A stretch of DNA of 10,961 bases from Prevotella sp. (GTDB taxonomy: Bacteria > Bacteroidota > Bacteroidia > Bacteroidales > Bacteroidaceae): contig JAGAPI010000102.1 of NCBI GenBank assembly GCA_017623335.1, forward strand, positions 1 to 10,961, written 5' to 3'. The notes beneath the pieces were generated by a model. It worked only from the letters and a program-made list of their open reading frames with translations. It did no database searches and was not told the DNA's origin. Made by a program: the position numbers and the translations under genes. Every line of letters begins with the position of its first letter. Position 1 is the stretch's first letter. This document shows, piece after piece, positions 1 to 6,766 of this stretch.

Positions 1-1257
1 GGATGTATTATCGGTTCCGCAATTTCAGGGTATCTTGCCTCCAACTGGGGACGCAAGCGCTCGCTTATATTTGCGGGAGTGATGTTCTTTATCTCGGCAT
101 GGGGCTCCATGTGTCCGGAAACAATGGTGCTTGCAAAGGGTGAGCCCAATCTCACACTTCTCATAGTGTTCAATATCTACCGTGTGATTGGCGGTGTAGG
201 CGTGGGACTTGCCTCTGCCGTATGCCCGATGTATATCGGTGAGATTGCGCCGAGCAATATCCGTGGCATGCTTGTGTCATGGAACCAGTTTGCCATCATC
301 TTCGGACAGCTGGTGGTGTATTTTGTAAATTTCTTTATCCTTGGCGACCACGTGGCGCCAGCCATTCAGAGTATAGGTGACGGTATGAACCAGATTCTCA
401 ACGGCAGTGAGGCGGCATGGGCCATTGAGACTGGATGGCGTTATATGTTCGGGTCGGAGATGATTCCTGCCGGACTGTTCGCCCTGCTCATCTGTTTTGT
501 TCCTGAGACGCCACGCTATCTTGCTATGGTGGGTCAGGACGAGAAGGCTGAGAGAGTGCTTGCGCGCATCAATGGTGCGCAGAAGGCAAAGGAGATACTC
601 TCAGAGATAAAGAACACCGTAACCGAGAAGACCGAGAAACTGATGACCTACGGTTTCCTCTGCATCTTCGTGGGAGTGATGCTCTCTGTGTTCCAGCAGG
701 CTGTCGGCATCAACGCCGTTCTCTACTATGCGCCGCGCATTTATGAGGCAATGGGCTTCGACAATCCTATGATGCTTACCGTATTCAATGGAATCGTCAA
801 CCTTGGATTCACCTGCGTGGCTATCTTTACGGTAGAGAAACTTGGACGCAAGCCGTTGCTGATAGCCGGCTCGCTCGGTATGGCGGTTGGTGCTGTCGGT
901 GTGGCATGCACATTCGGCAATCCCAATATGCAGCTGCTGTGTATGATTTCCATCATGGTCTATTCGGCATCGTTTATGTTCTCATGGGGACCTATCTGCT
1001 GGGTTCTCATCGCCGAGGTGTTCCCCAACACCATACGTGGTGCGGCAGTGGCAATAGCCGTGGCTTTCCAGTGGATATTCAACTGGATTGTCTCCACTTC
1101 GTTCGTGCCTATGGCAAACAGTCTCGGCTATTGGTTCACATACGGGCTTTACGGAGTGATATGTATACTTGCAGCAGTCTTTGTGTGGTATCTTGTACCC
1201 GAGACCAAGGGCAAGAGCCTTGAGGACATGACCAATCTCTGGAAAAACAGAAAATAA
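1..1257 (+). CDS. xylE: D-xylose:H+ symporter, XylE-type MFS sugar porter (5' end missing)
   Basis: Inner-membrane sugar porter of the major facilitator superfamily that imports a pentose, probably D-xylose, with protons. The frame is open from the first base, so the start and roughly the first 60-70 residues lie outside the window; 418 residues are visible against about 490 in E. coli XylE. Sugar-porter signatures are present in order: a GRKR loop (visible residues 35-38), the RVIGGVGVG stretch, PETPR near 168-172, QQxxGIN at 232-238, a second GRKP loop and PETKGK near the C terminus. Residues matching the E. coli XylE sugar-binding set are all present: Gln103, Gln232, Gln233, Asn238, Trp329, Gln357 and Trp358. 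Similarity to E. coli XylE is high along the whole length, which favours xylose over another hexose or pentose, but specificity is inferred. The promoter is not in the window. The next gene starts 31 bases after the stop. Confidence 0.9.
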   Translation, partial: GCIIGSAISGYLASNWGRKRSLIFAGVMFFISAWGSMCPETMVLAKGEPNLTLLIVFNIYRVIGGVGVGLASAVCPMYIGEIAPSNIRGMLVSWNQFAIIFGQLVVYFVNFFILGDHVAPAIQSIGDGMNQILNGSEAAWAIETGWRYMFGSEMIPAGLFALLICFVPETPRYLAMVGQDEKAERVLARINGAQKAKEILSEIKNTVTEKTEKLMTYGFLCIFVGVMLSVFQQAVGINAVLYYAPRIYEAMGFDNPMMLTVFNGIVNLGFTCVAIFTVEKLGRKPLLIAGSLGMAVGAVGVACTFGNPNMQLLCMISIMVYSASFMFSWGPICWVLIAEVFPNTIRGAAVAIAVAFQWIFNWIVSTSFVPMANSLGYWFTYGLYGVICILAAVFVWYLVPETKGKSLEDMTNLWKNRK

Positions 1258-1288
1258 ATTATAGTAACAACCCCAAAACTGAGGATAT

Positions 1289-1642
1289 ATGAAAAGAATA
1301 TTGGTAGCAGAAGACAATGACAGTAACTACATTTTGATGAGTTATATTTTGCGCAAAAGCTATGAGATAGCCCGTGCCGTGAATGGGCAGGAGGCTGTCG
1401 ATATGGTTGCGAAGGAGAAATTTGACATGGTGCTCATGGACCTTCAGATGCCTGTCATGGACGGGCTTACTGCCACAAAGATTATCAAGTCTACACATCC
1501 TGAGCTGCCTGTTCTGGCTGTTACAGCCAACGCTTTTGGCAGTGACCGTGAGGCTGCTCTCGCCGCTGGCTGCGATGAGTTTATCACGAAGCCTGTGAAT
1601 GCGGCGGGATGTCTTGAGATTATCGCGGGATTTTTGAAATAG
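1289..1642 (+). CDS. Stand-alone response-regulator receiver domain (CheY-like)
   Basis: A 117-residue phosphoacceptor domain of a two-component system with no output domain. The receiver hallmarks are intact: acidic pair Glu8-Asp9, phosphoacceptor Asp51 in the MDLQMPVMDG stretch, Thr79 in the VTAN segment, and Lys101 in the TKP motif. The protein stops right after the last helix of the fold, so it must work by protein-protein contact or as a phosphotransfer intermediate. The MDLQMPxMDG wording is typical of receivers attached to hybrid histidine kinases, so it may partner with such a kinase or an Hpt protein encoded elsewhere. It lies 31 bases after the xylose transporter with no promoter-like sequence in the gap, so cotranscription is likely. 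A purine-rich GAGGA precedes the ATG by a few bases. Any link to sugar sensing is inference from position only. Confidence 0.88.
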   Translation: MKRILVAEDNDSNYILMSYILRKSYEIARAVNGQEAVDMVAKEKFDMVLMDLQMPVMDGLTATKIIKSTHPELPVLAVTANAFGSDREAALAAGCDEFITKPVNAAGCLEIIAGFLK

Positions 1643-1670
1643 TAGAATCTAAAATTTTTTTCATTAGGTG

Positions 1671-1720
1671 AGTGAGACTCTGAGGATGGACAAAATCTTG
1701 TTCATCCTCAGAGTCTCATT
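1671..1720. terminator. Bidirectional hairpin terminator between convergent genes
   Basis: The arms at 1674-1693 and 1698-1717 form a 20-bp stem with one G-T wobble and a four-base loop (AATC). Two or three weaker outer pairs extend it to 1671-1720. A short T-run follows on the plus strand. It sits between the stop of the receiver gene (1642) and the stop of the minus-strand barrel gene (1743), so it can end transcripts from both sides. Confidence 0.85.
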
Positions 1721-1742
1721 TTATGCTTGGATTTTTAATCCC

Positions 1743-3827
1743 CTATTTCGTGTTGGTATCAAGTATAGCCGAGCGGTTGCTGTCGTCAATGTCCACATCC
1801 TGATACTTGTGCTTCTTTCCATAAACGAAACGGTAGCTTACACGCATGGCAAACATGTTGTAGTCGGTGCGGGGCTTATAAGAATCTGAGATGCTTGTGT
1901 AGCCGTTGCGGCGGTGAGACTCAGTTTTCACAGACGATTTCATTAGAGGATTATTCGAGTACAGATTGAATGACCAGTTATTTACAATGTATCCAACAGA
2001 CAGCGTAAGCCGTTGTGGGCGAATTTGAGTTTCTCCTGTAGCTTGAAGGAATTTTCTTTTTGTTGTATAGTCTATTTTGCACTGCCATCCTTTGTTGAAA
2101 TATGTCAGCGATGTATTGGCTTTCCATGCGCCAAGTGTATTAAGATAGCCGATATGTTGTTTTGTGTGCATGTATTGTCCAGAGCCCGACCATTTCAGCT
2201 TGTCAGCTATTAAATTTAACTGCAGCTCACCATAGATTACAAATTTTTCAGATGTGCCGCCATTCAGATATTGATGTACATACAGGTTACGCTCCTCATC
2301 GCAATAGATATCCTCGTAAATCTCTTTCTGGTTGTGGTCATATTGTGAAAACATCATGAAGCCACCCCATTTATGATAGCTGCTGAGCGATAGCTGTGTT
2401 CTGAAAAGGCGGCCCATTTTCTGCTCACTGCTGCCAGACATAACCTGAAATTCGTCAATCCTCTTTTCACCACTATTGTAATATTTCATCTCCGGACTAT
2501 TTACCCCCGTTAGGAAAGCACCAGAAATATTTGTGTTTTTTGGCAGTGATATATTATAAGTAAGTACAGGAGTGAAATACTCTTTTGTGTATGAGCCCAG
2601 ACCAGCGTCTATAGTCTGTATACGCTCCTGCAATTGCAGGTTTATCCGAAATTTCTTTGGTATTATCTGGAAAGAACATCCTTGCATTATAAGCGCCTGC
2701 CCCTCAGTGAGCTTGTTTGCAGTCGGCACACCGTTTTCCGTGTATGTGTTGTTTGAATGCGTGTAGTAATATGTTAAGTGTGCAAACATATTAACTCTGT
2801 TGTTTGGTTTGTGTGTTACCGATATTATGGGATTTATTAAATAATAATCCTCTTTTGTGTGTGATAAATATGTATCTAATGCCTGATAGTCTCTCCATTG
2901 TTTTGTGTGGTTGTAACTGGCATTAACTGTCGTTTCCAATGAAGTCTTTTTGCTGAAGTTATTTTTATAGTACACCTTTAATGTCGGCGAGATATTGTCG
3001 TTGTGTCTGAAATCCTTTGTGTCTACGGTTCCTATTCTTGATATTGTCTGTTCCTGCAAAGTGCTGTTTGCACTGTGGTTGTTTCGCAGTGACGCCGCAA
3101 TCTGCAGCTTGCTGGTCTTGCCGTTATATAGATAAGCTAATTTCAAGCCGATTCCGTTGTTGTGTATTCCCGATGGTTTTGTCATCACATTTTTCTCCAC
3201 ATCACCGTTTGCAAACGGCATCAGCGTGTACGACTCTGTGCCGCGGCTTGGAGTGAAATGGTTGTACTTGTCGGTTATCTGTATGTTGAACTGCGATTTC
3301 TTGTTGAACATCTTCCAGTCCACCATGTCGTCTCCTGCGGCCTTGTTCAAATTCTGGTTCACCTGTGCCATCACCATGCCACCGCTCTCCCTCACATTTA
3401 TTATAAAGTCTATCACTGACTTTGCCATAGGATGGTTGGGGTCAAACTGCTGGTAGTAGTCTATCCGTATAATATCTTTGGGGTATAGAGTCTTTATCTC
3501 GCTTTTTGAAGCTTCGCGCCCGTTGATGCAAAGCATTGTCGCCTCACCGTTGGTTGTCACCGTCTCGTCTATCGGGTCAACGCTAAGTCCGGGAATTGAC
3601 AGCAGTGACAGGGCAGAATAACCGTCAAAAGAGTGTTTCTTAATCTTGTTGCTCAGGTTGATAATCAGTTTGTCGTCCTTTACAACAATGTCCCTGCCCT
3701 TTACCACCACCTCCTGAATGGTCTTTCCGTCGATGATGGTATCGTTTGCGGTAATGTTGCCGGCTGTTGCGGCATGTGTGTTGCACAGACACACAGTCAA
3801 TGAAATGAATGATAAGTATCTTCTCAT
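1743..3827 (-). CDS. Outer-membrane beta-barrel protein, TonB-receptor-like (OMP_b-brl_3 type)
   Basis: A 694-residue predicted outer-membrane protein. An N-terminal signal peptide (two Arg, a hydrophobic run, cleavage near residue 20-22) is followed by a short linker and a plug-like segment (about 35-150) with the QEVVVKG start, a LLSIPGLSVD stretch and a CINGREAS loop seen in TonB-receptor plugs. The remainder alternates polar and aromatic residues as in barrel strands and ends in an SYRFVYGKKHK stretch, typical of the OMP_b-brl_3 group (PF14905) in Bacteroidetes. The N-terminal carboxypeptidase-like domain common in this family is absent, and no clear TonB box is seen, so energised uptake is uncertain. 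No SusD-like partner is adjacent. The substrate is unknown. The gene looks more AT-rich than its neighbours. It stands alone, convergent with the receiver gene and divergent from fsr, and has a sigma-54 promoter upstream. The start is chosen for the signal peptide directly after it. Confidence 0.8.
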   Translation of the reverse strand: MRRYLSFISLTVCLCNTHAATAGNITANDTIIDGKTIQEVVVKGRDIVVKDDKLIINLSNKIKKHSFDGYSALSLLSIPGLSVDPIDETVTTNGEATMLCINGREASKSEIKTLYPKDIIRIDYYQQFDPNHPMAKSVIDFIINVRESGGMVMAQVNQNLNKAAGDDMVDWKMFNKKSQFNIQITDKYNHFTPSRGTESYTLMPFANGDVEKNVMTKPSGIHNNGIGLKLAYLYNGKTSKLQIAASLRNNHSANSTLQEQTISRIGTVDTKDFRHNDNISPTLKVYYKNNFSKKTSLETTVNASYNHTKQWRDYQALDTYLSHTKEDYYLINPIISVTHKPNNRVNMFAHLTYYYTHSNNTYTENGVPTANKLTEGQALIMQGCSFQIIPKKFRINLQLQERIQTIDAGLGSYTKEYFTPVLTYNISLPKNTNISGAFLTGVNSPEMKYYNSGEKRIDEFQVMSGSSEQKMGRLFRTQLSLSSYHKWGGFMMFSQYDHNQKEIYEDIYCDEERNLYVHQYLNGGTSEKFVIYGELQLNLIADKLKWSGSGQYMHTKQHIGYLNTLGAWKANTSLTYFNKGWQCKIDYTTKRKFLQATGETQIRPQRLTLSVGYIVNNWSFNLYSNNPLMKSSVKTESHRRNGYTSISDSYKPRTDYNMFAMRVSYRFVYGKKHKYQDVDIDDSNRSAILDTNTK

Positions 3828-3890
3828 AAATTTAAATTTTTATTTGTTTGTTCTGTTTATACGTTGTTCTTTGTTCTGCCTTTTCTATCG

Positions 3891-3905
3891 GCAATATCTG
3901 TGCCA
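3891..3905 (-). promoter_or_regulatory. Sigma-54 (RpoN) -24/-12 promoter of the barrel gene
   Basis: Read on the minus strand, the site is TGGCACA, four bases, TTGC. It matches the core of the consensus TGGCACG-N4-TTGC at 10 of 11 fixed positions, with exact GG/GC spacing. The predicted transcript start is near 3879, giving a leader of about 52 bases before the ATG at 3827. No TAnnTTTG housekeeping box was seen between this site and the gene. Minor departures are an A just before TGGC and a C just after TTGC. Confidence 0.72.
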
Positions 3906-3950
3906 TAAGAGTAATATTCTGATTGTCAACGGATAAACATTTTACACAGA

Positions 3951-3986
3951 GTGTCCGCTTTTGAAACAAGTGTCCGAAAACGGACA
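3951..3986. promoter_or_regulatory. Tandem GTGTCCG elements, candidate enhancer/operator sites
   Basis: GTGTCCG occurs at 3951-3957 and again at 3970-3976, a 19-base step. The second copy forms a perfect inverted repeat, TGTCCG-AAAA-CGGACA, at 3971-3986; the first has only a degraded second arm. Relative to the predicted sigma-54 start at 3879 they lie at about -72 to -107, a usual distance for NtrC-family activator sites. They also lie about 50 bases upstream of the fsr promoter, so a role there is possible. The binding protein is unknown. Confidence 0.6.
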
Positions 3987-4034
3987 TTAATAATATTTTC
4001 CGCAACCCTTGCATGCCAGTTTTTTCTTGTGTTA

Positions 4035-4066
4035 TTTGCAGGTATGGGATAAAATGTATAACTTTG
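4035..4066 (+). promoter_or_regulatory. Bacteroidetes housekeeping promoter of fsr-bla
   Basis: TTTG at 4035-4038, a 20-base spacer, then TAACTTTG at 4059-4066. This matches the Bacteroidetes -33/-7 consensus (TTTG and TAnnTTTG) exactly. The transcript should start near 4073, leaving a leader of about 36 bases before the fsr start at 4109. Confidence 0.8.
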
Positions 4067-4099
4067 CACGTCAAAACAGGATATAAACAAAAAAGAGGT

Positions 4100-4105
4100 A
4101 AGGAG
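4100..4105 (+). promoter_or_regulatory. Shine-Dalgarno site deciding the fsr start
   Basis: A purine-rich AAGGAG element ends four bases before the ATG at 4109. It is notable because the ribosomal genes in this window use A-rich leaders with no such site. Together with the promoter at 4035-4066 it rules out the in-frame ATG at 4013, which lies upstream of the promoter. Confidence 0.7.
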
Positions 4106-4108
4106 ATT

Positions 4109-5311
4109 ATGAAAAACGGGAATGAAGATCAGGCAACAAGTGTGGCGATGAGCGTGCTTGTGGCATTGGGAGGGGCGCACTTGCTCAATGATCTATTGCA
4201 GGCGGTGCTTACTGCGTCGTATCCTATACTGAAAGATGATTTGCATCTGTCGTTTTCGGAGATTGGGCTGGTGACGCTGATTTACCAGCTGGCGGCATCG
4301 GTGTTTCAGCCGGTGGTGGGGCTGGTGTTCGACAAGCGACCATGTGCCTACAGTCTGCCGCTCGCCACTACGTTCACGATGGCAGGACTCATAGGGCTGG
4401 CATACGCCACAAACATCTACTTGGTGCTGTGCTCGGTGTTCATCATCGGACTTGGCTCGTCGATACTTCATCCCGAGGCATCGCGCATAGCCTCGCTGGC
4501 ATCGGGAGGCAAGCGGGGACTGGCTCAGAGCACGTTTCAGGTGGGCGGCAACTTCGGTTCGGCAATGGGACCGCTGCTCGTGGCTCTCATAGTGGCTCCA
4601 TATGGCAGGGCAAATATCGTGTGGTTTATTTTGTTCTCCGTTGCAGCGTATATCGTGAGCATACCCATCGACCGCTGGTTTAAGGGATATATCAACAAGA
4701 TGAAGACCGACCATCTGCAGATGAAGGTGCAGAGTGAGCGTCCGCTGTCAATGCCGCTCACGGTATTCTCGCTTGTGATTCTGCTGGTGCTTATATTCTC
4801 GAAATATGTCTATATGGCGAGCCTCACCAGCTACTACACTTTTTATCTTATTGAGAAGTTCGGTATCACAGTGCAGCTGTCGCAGGTGTGTCTGTTTGTG
4901 TTTCTTGCAGCCACGGCAGTGGGCACGATGATTGGCGGACCGGTTGGCGACAGGATAGGTCGCAAATATGTTATCTGGATTTCCATTCTCGGCACCGCGC
5001 CGTTTTCGCTGCTCATGCCTCATGTGGGGCTGGGACTGACCGTGGTGTTCAGTTTCTGCGTGGGACTGATACTGTCATCGGCGTTTCCTGCCATTCTGCT
5101 CTATGCCCAGGAGCTGCTGCCTTATAATCTTGGTCTTGTGTCGGGACTGTTCTTCGGCTTTGCCTTTGGCATTGCCGGCATCGCTTCGGCTGTGCTTGGT
5201 AATTTTGCCGATGAATATGGCATTGCTGCAGTCTATGACTGCTGTGCGTATATGCCGCTGATAGGTTTGGTGACATGTTTTCTTCCAAATCTGAAGAAAC
5301 GTATGGTGTAA
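4109..5311 (+). CDS. fsr: MFS drug exporter, fosmidomycin-resistance (Fsr) family
   Basis: A 400-residue inner-membrane exporter of the major facilitator superfamily, close in length to E. coli Fsr (406). Stretches shared with E. coli Fsr run through the whole protein: HLLNDLLQ (24-31), QPVVG (67-71), a HPEASR segment (121-126), ASGGKRGLAQSTFQVGGNFG (131-150), the IFSKYVYMAS segment (229-238), the motif-A loop GGPVGDRIGRKYVIW (276-290) and YAQELLP (332-338). About twelve membrane segments are expected. Fsr expels fosmidomycin in E. coli; the natural substrate here is unknown. The start at 4109 is chosen for the Shine-Dalgarno site and because a longer version would begin upstream of the promoter. 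The beta-lactamase starts 14 bases after the stop, so the two are almost certainly one transcript. Confidence 0.9.
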   Translation: MKNGNEDQATSVAMSVLVALGGAHLLNDLLQAVLTASYPILKDDLHLSFSEIGLVTLIYQLAASVFQPVVGLVFDKRPCAYSLPLATTFTMAGLIGLAYATNIYLVLCSVFIIGLGSSILHPEASRIASLASGGKRGLAQSTFQVGGNFGSAMGPLLVALIVAPYGRANIVWFILFSVAAYIVSIPIDRWFKGYINKMKTDHLQMKVQSERPLSMPLTVFSLVILLVLIFSKYVYMASLTSYYTFYLIEKFGITVQLSQVCLFVFLAATAVGTMIGGPVGDRIGRKYVIWISILGTAPFSLLMPHVGLGLTVVFSFCVGLILSSAFPAILLYAQELLPYNLGLVSGLFFGFAFGIAGIASAVLGNFADEYGIAAVYDCCAYMPLIGLVTCFLPNLKKRMV

Positions 5312-5325
5312 AAATAGATGATGAT

Positions 5326-6216
5326 ATGATGAGGAATTTCTGTTATTTGTTTTTATTTATGGTGCTATTTGCCGGGTGTGGCTCGGCACGGTCGGTGGCA
5401 CAGGAGGATTTGCTCCGTAATTATATAAACAGCAAGGATGCCAAAATAGGAGTGGCAGTGGTAATCGACGGGAAACTGCTGACAGGCATGAACGAAAAAG
5501 ATTCCTTTCCCATGCTGAGTGTCTTTAAGTTTCCGCTGGCGTTGACAGTGGCAGAGAAGGTCAGGAAGAGCGGTTGCACTTTTGATGACTCCCTCAGTGT
5601 GAAGGCAAGTCAGCTGCATGCTGATACCTGGAGTCCGATGTTGGAGAAATATCCCGCCAACAGCAATCATGCGATAACAATCAATGAACTTCTTGATTAC
5701 TCTTTACGCAGCAGCGATAATAATGCCTGCGACATTTTGCTGGATTTTGTGGGAGGTACATCTGTGGTTGACAGTTGTCTCAAGGCAATGGGGATAAATG
5801 ACATTTCTGTGAGATGGAATGAACATGATATGAACACGGTGATTGCACGATGTTATGATAATTCATCAACGCCGGCAGTAATGGCGATGCTTATGTATGA
5901 GTTTGACGGAAATTTCAATGATGCCAATTCGTTAAGGATAAAGCGGATGATGGAATCGTGTGGAACTGGTACTGACAGGCTGCAGAAGCCTTTTGTTGCA
6001 ACAAATGCCGTTGTGGGACATAAGACTGGGACAGGTCCAATGGATAATGGCAGGATAATGGCAGTGAACGATGCCGGATATGTTCATCTTCCCAATGGCA
6101 AGCGTTATGCCATTGCTGTCTTTGTGGCTGGCTCGACGTACTCCATGGATGAAACGGCTAAGATAATAGCCGAAATATCAGAGATGGTTTTACGAAATGT
6201 CAATGGAGGAATATGA
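5326..6216 (+). CDS. bla: Class A serine beta-lactamase (Bacteroidetes type), likely lipoprotein
   Basis: Hydrolyses beta-lactams in the periplasm; 296 residues, normal for the class. All catalytic motifs are present: nucleophile Ser65 with Lys68 (SVFK), Ser130-Asp131-Asn132 (SDN), Glu166 and Asn170 in the omega loop (ENHDM order E-H-D-M-N), and Lys233-Thr-Gly. Stretches such as FPMLSVFK, DTWSPMLEKY and SSDNNA resemble the CfxA/CepA/CblA group of Bacteroidetes enzymes. The N terminus is a hydrophobic signal ending in FAGC; Cys18 suggests lipid attachment, although Phe at -3 is less usual than Leu. The start is placed at 5326 (5329 is equally possible): an earlier in-frame ATG at 5275 lies inside fsr and would put charged residues before the signal. 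No strong ribosome site precedes it, so it may rely on ribosomes finishing fsr. The substrate range (penicillins or cephalosporins) cannot be told. Confidence 0.92.
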   Translation: MMRNFCYLFLFMVLFAGCGSARSVAQEDLLRNYINSKDAKIGVAVVIDGKLLTGMNEKDSFPMLSVFKFPLALTVAEKVRKSGCTFDDSLSVKASQLHADTWSPMLEKYPANSNHAITINELLDYSLRSSDNNACDILLDFVGGTSVVDSCLKAMGINDISVRWNEHDMNTVIARCYDNSSTPAVMAMLMYEFDGNFNDANSLRIKRMMESCGTGTDRLQKPFVATNAVVGHKTGTGPMDNGRIMAVNDAGYVHLPNGKRYAIAVFVAGSTYSMDETAKIIAEISEMVLRNVNGGI

Positions 6217-6230
6217 ATATTGGCTTCCTT

Positions 6231-6255
6231 ATTATATATATAATGTACGCGCGTA
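6231..6255. repeat. Two adjacent perfect palindromes after bla
   Basis: A 14-base AT-only palindrome (6231-6244) is followed after one base by the 10-base palindrome TACGCGCGTA (6246-6255). They lie 14 bases past the beta-lactamase stop. Neither is a standard terminator with a GC-rich stem and T-run. The rest of the 185-base gap before the cupin gene shows only the promoter at 6331-6362. Confidence 0.4.
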
Positions 6256-6330
6256 AGAGGGTGGCAGGCGACAGCTATGTGAATTTGTAGTTGTTGGAGA
6301 ATATAAAACTGCATTAAAAACAGAAAAACA

Positions 6331-6362
6331 TTTGTTTGTATCGGAATTTTTTATTAATTTTG
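6331..6362 (+). promoter_or_regulatory. Bacteroidetes promoter of the cupin gene
   Basis: TTTG at 6331-6334, a 20-base spacer and TAATTTTG at 6355-6362, an exact match to the -33/-7 consensus. The predicted start is near 6369, about 33 bases before the cupin ATG. It shows that the cupin-proC-DUF3467 row can be transcribed apart from fsr-bla. Confidence 0.78.
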
Positions 6363-6401
6363 CAGAAAACTTTTGAAGTATAACTATAGAAACATATAAA
6401 T

Positions 6402-6731
6402 ATGAAGTTTGACCTGAATACAGCTGAAATGAAGAGTTTCCCGAATTTCAAGGGCGGTGAGGGAGCGATGAACGCATTTATGTATTTTGACGGAACAAAC
6501 AGAATACTTAATGCCAGACTCACACCGGGCAGTTCCATCGGCGAGCATTTGCATGACAGCGGCAGTGAGATAATGTTTTTCACAAGCGGTGAGGGCAAGG
6601 CTGTGTGCGACGGGGTAGAGGAGATCCTGTGCGCAGGAGTGTGCCATTACTGTCCCAAGGGCAGCCGTCACACGGTGATTAACACTGGAAATGAAGACCT
6701 TTGTTTCTATGCCGTTGTGGCAGAACAGTGA
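6402..6731 (+). CDS. Small single-domain cupin protein
   Basis: A 109-residue cupin_2-type beta-barrel, probably a cytosolic metal-binding protein. Motif 1 supplies His49, His51 and Glu56 (GEHLH...SE) and motif 2 supplies Pro85, Gly87 and His90 (PKGSRHTVIN), the usual four metal ligands. There is no second domain and no DNA-binding part, so it is neither a bicupin nor a regulator fusion. Small cupins of this kind include sugar-binding, isomerase and dioxygenase-like members, and the sequence does not decide among them. It has its own promoter 40-70 bases upstream. proC follows 35 bases after its stop, which suggests cotranscription, but no shared pathway is evident. The start fits both the promoter distance and the fold. 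Confidence 0.85.
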   Translation: MKFDLNTAEMKSFPNFKGGEGAMNAFMYFDGTNRILNARLTPGSSIGEHLHDSGSEIMFFTSGEGKAVCDGVEEILCAGVCHYCPKGSRHTVINTGNEDLCFYAVVAEQ

Positions 6732-6766
6732 TTGTAGGGACGAAATCAGACACAAAATACAGACTA

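Noticed and set aside
1668..1889. Small plus-strand reading frame of 73 codons
   Set aside because: It starts inside the terminator hairpin and runs antisense over the end of the barrel gene; it has no protein-like character or start signal.
4002..4018. Second sigma-54-like site on the minus strand (TGGC...TTGC)
   Set aside because: The GG and GC pairs are 12 bases apart instead of 10, and the site lies upstream of the GTGTCCG elements, too far from the gene.
4013..4108. Longer fsr reading frame beginning at 4013
   Set aside because: The extra 32 codons cover the promoter at 4035-4066 and the Shine-Dalgarno site, and have no match to the family. The start at 4109 is supported by both signals.
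4193..4714. Long minus-strand frame of 173 codons opposite fsr
   Set aside because: It is rich in His, Arg and Gln with no fold character, the usual pattern of a frame opposite a real membrane-protein gene.
5275..5325. Earlier beta-lactamase start overlapping fsr
   Set aside because: It would place 17 mostly polar residues before the signal peptide. The ATG pair at 5326/5329 begins the signal directly.
6701..6766. Earlier proC start overlapping the cupin gene
   Set aside because: The added residues do not belong to the Rossmann fold, which begins right after the ATG at 6767.
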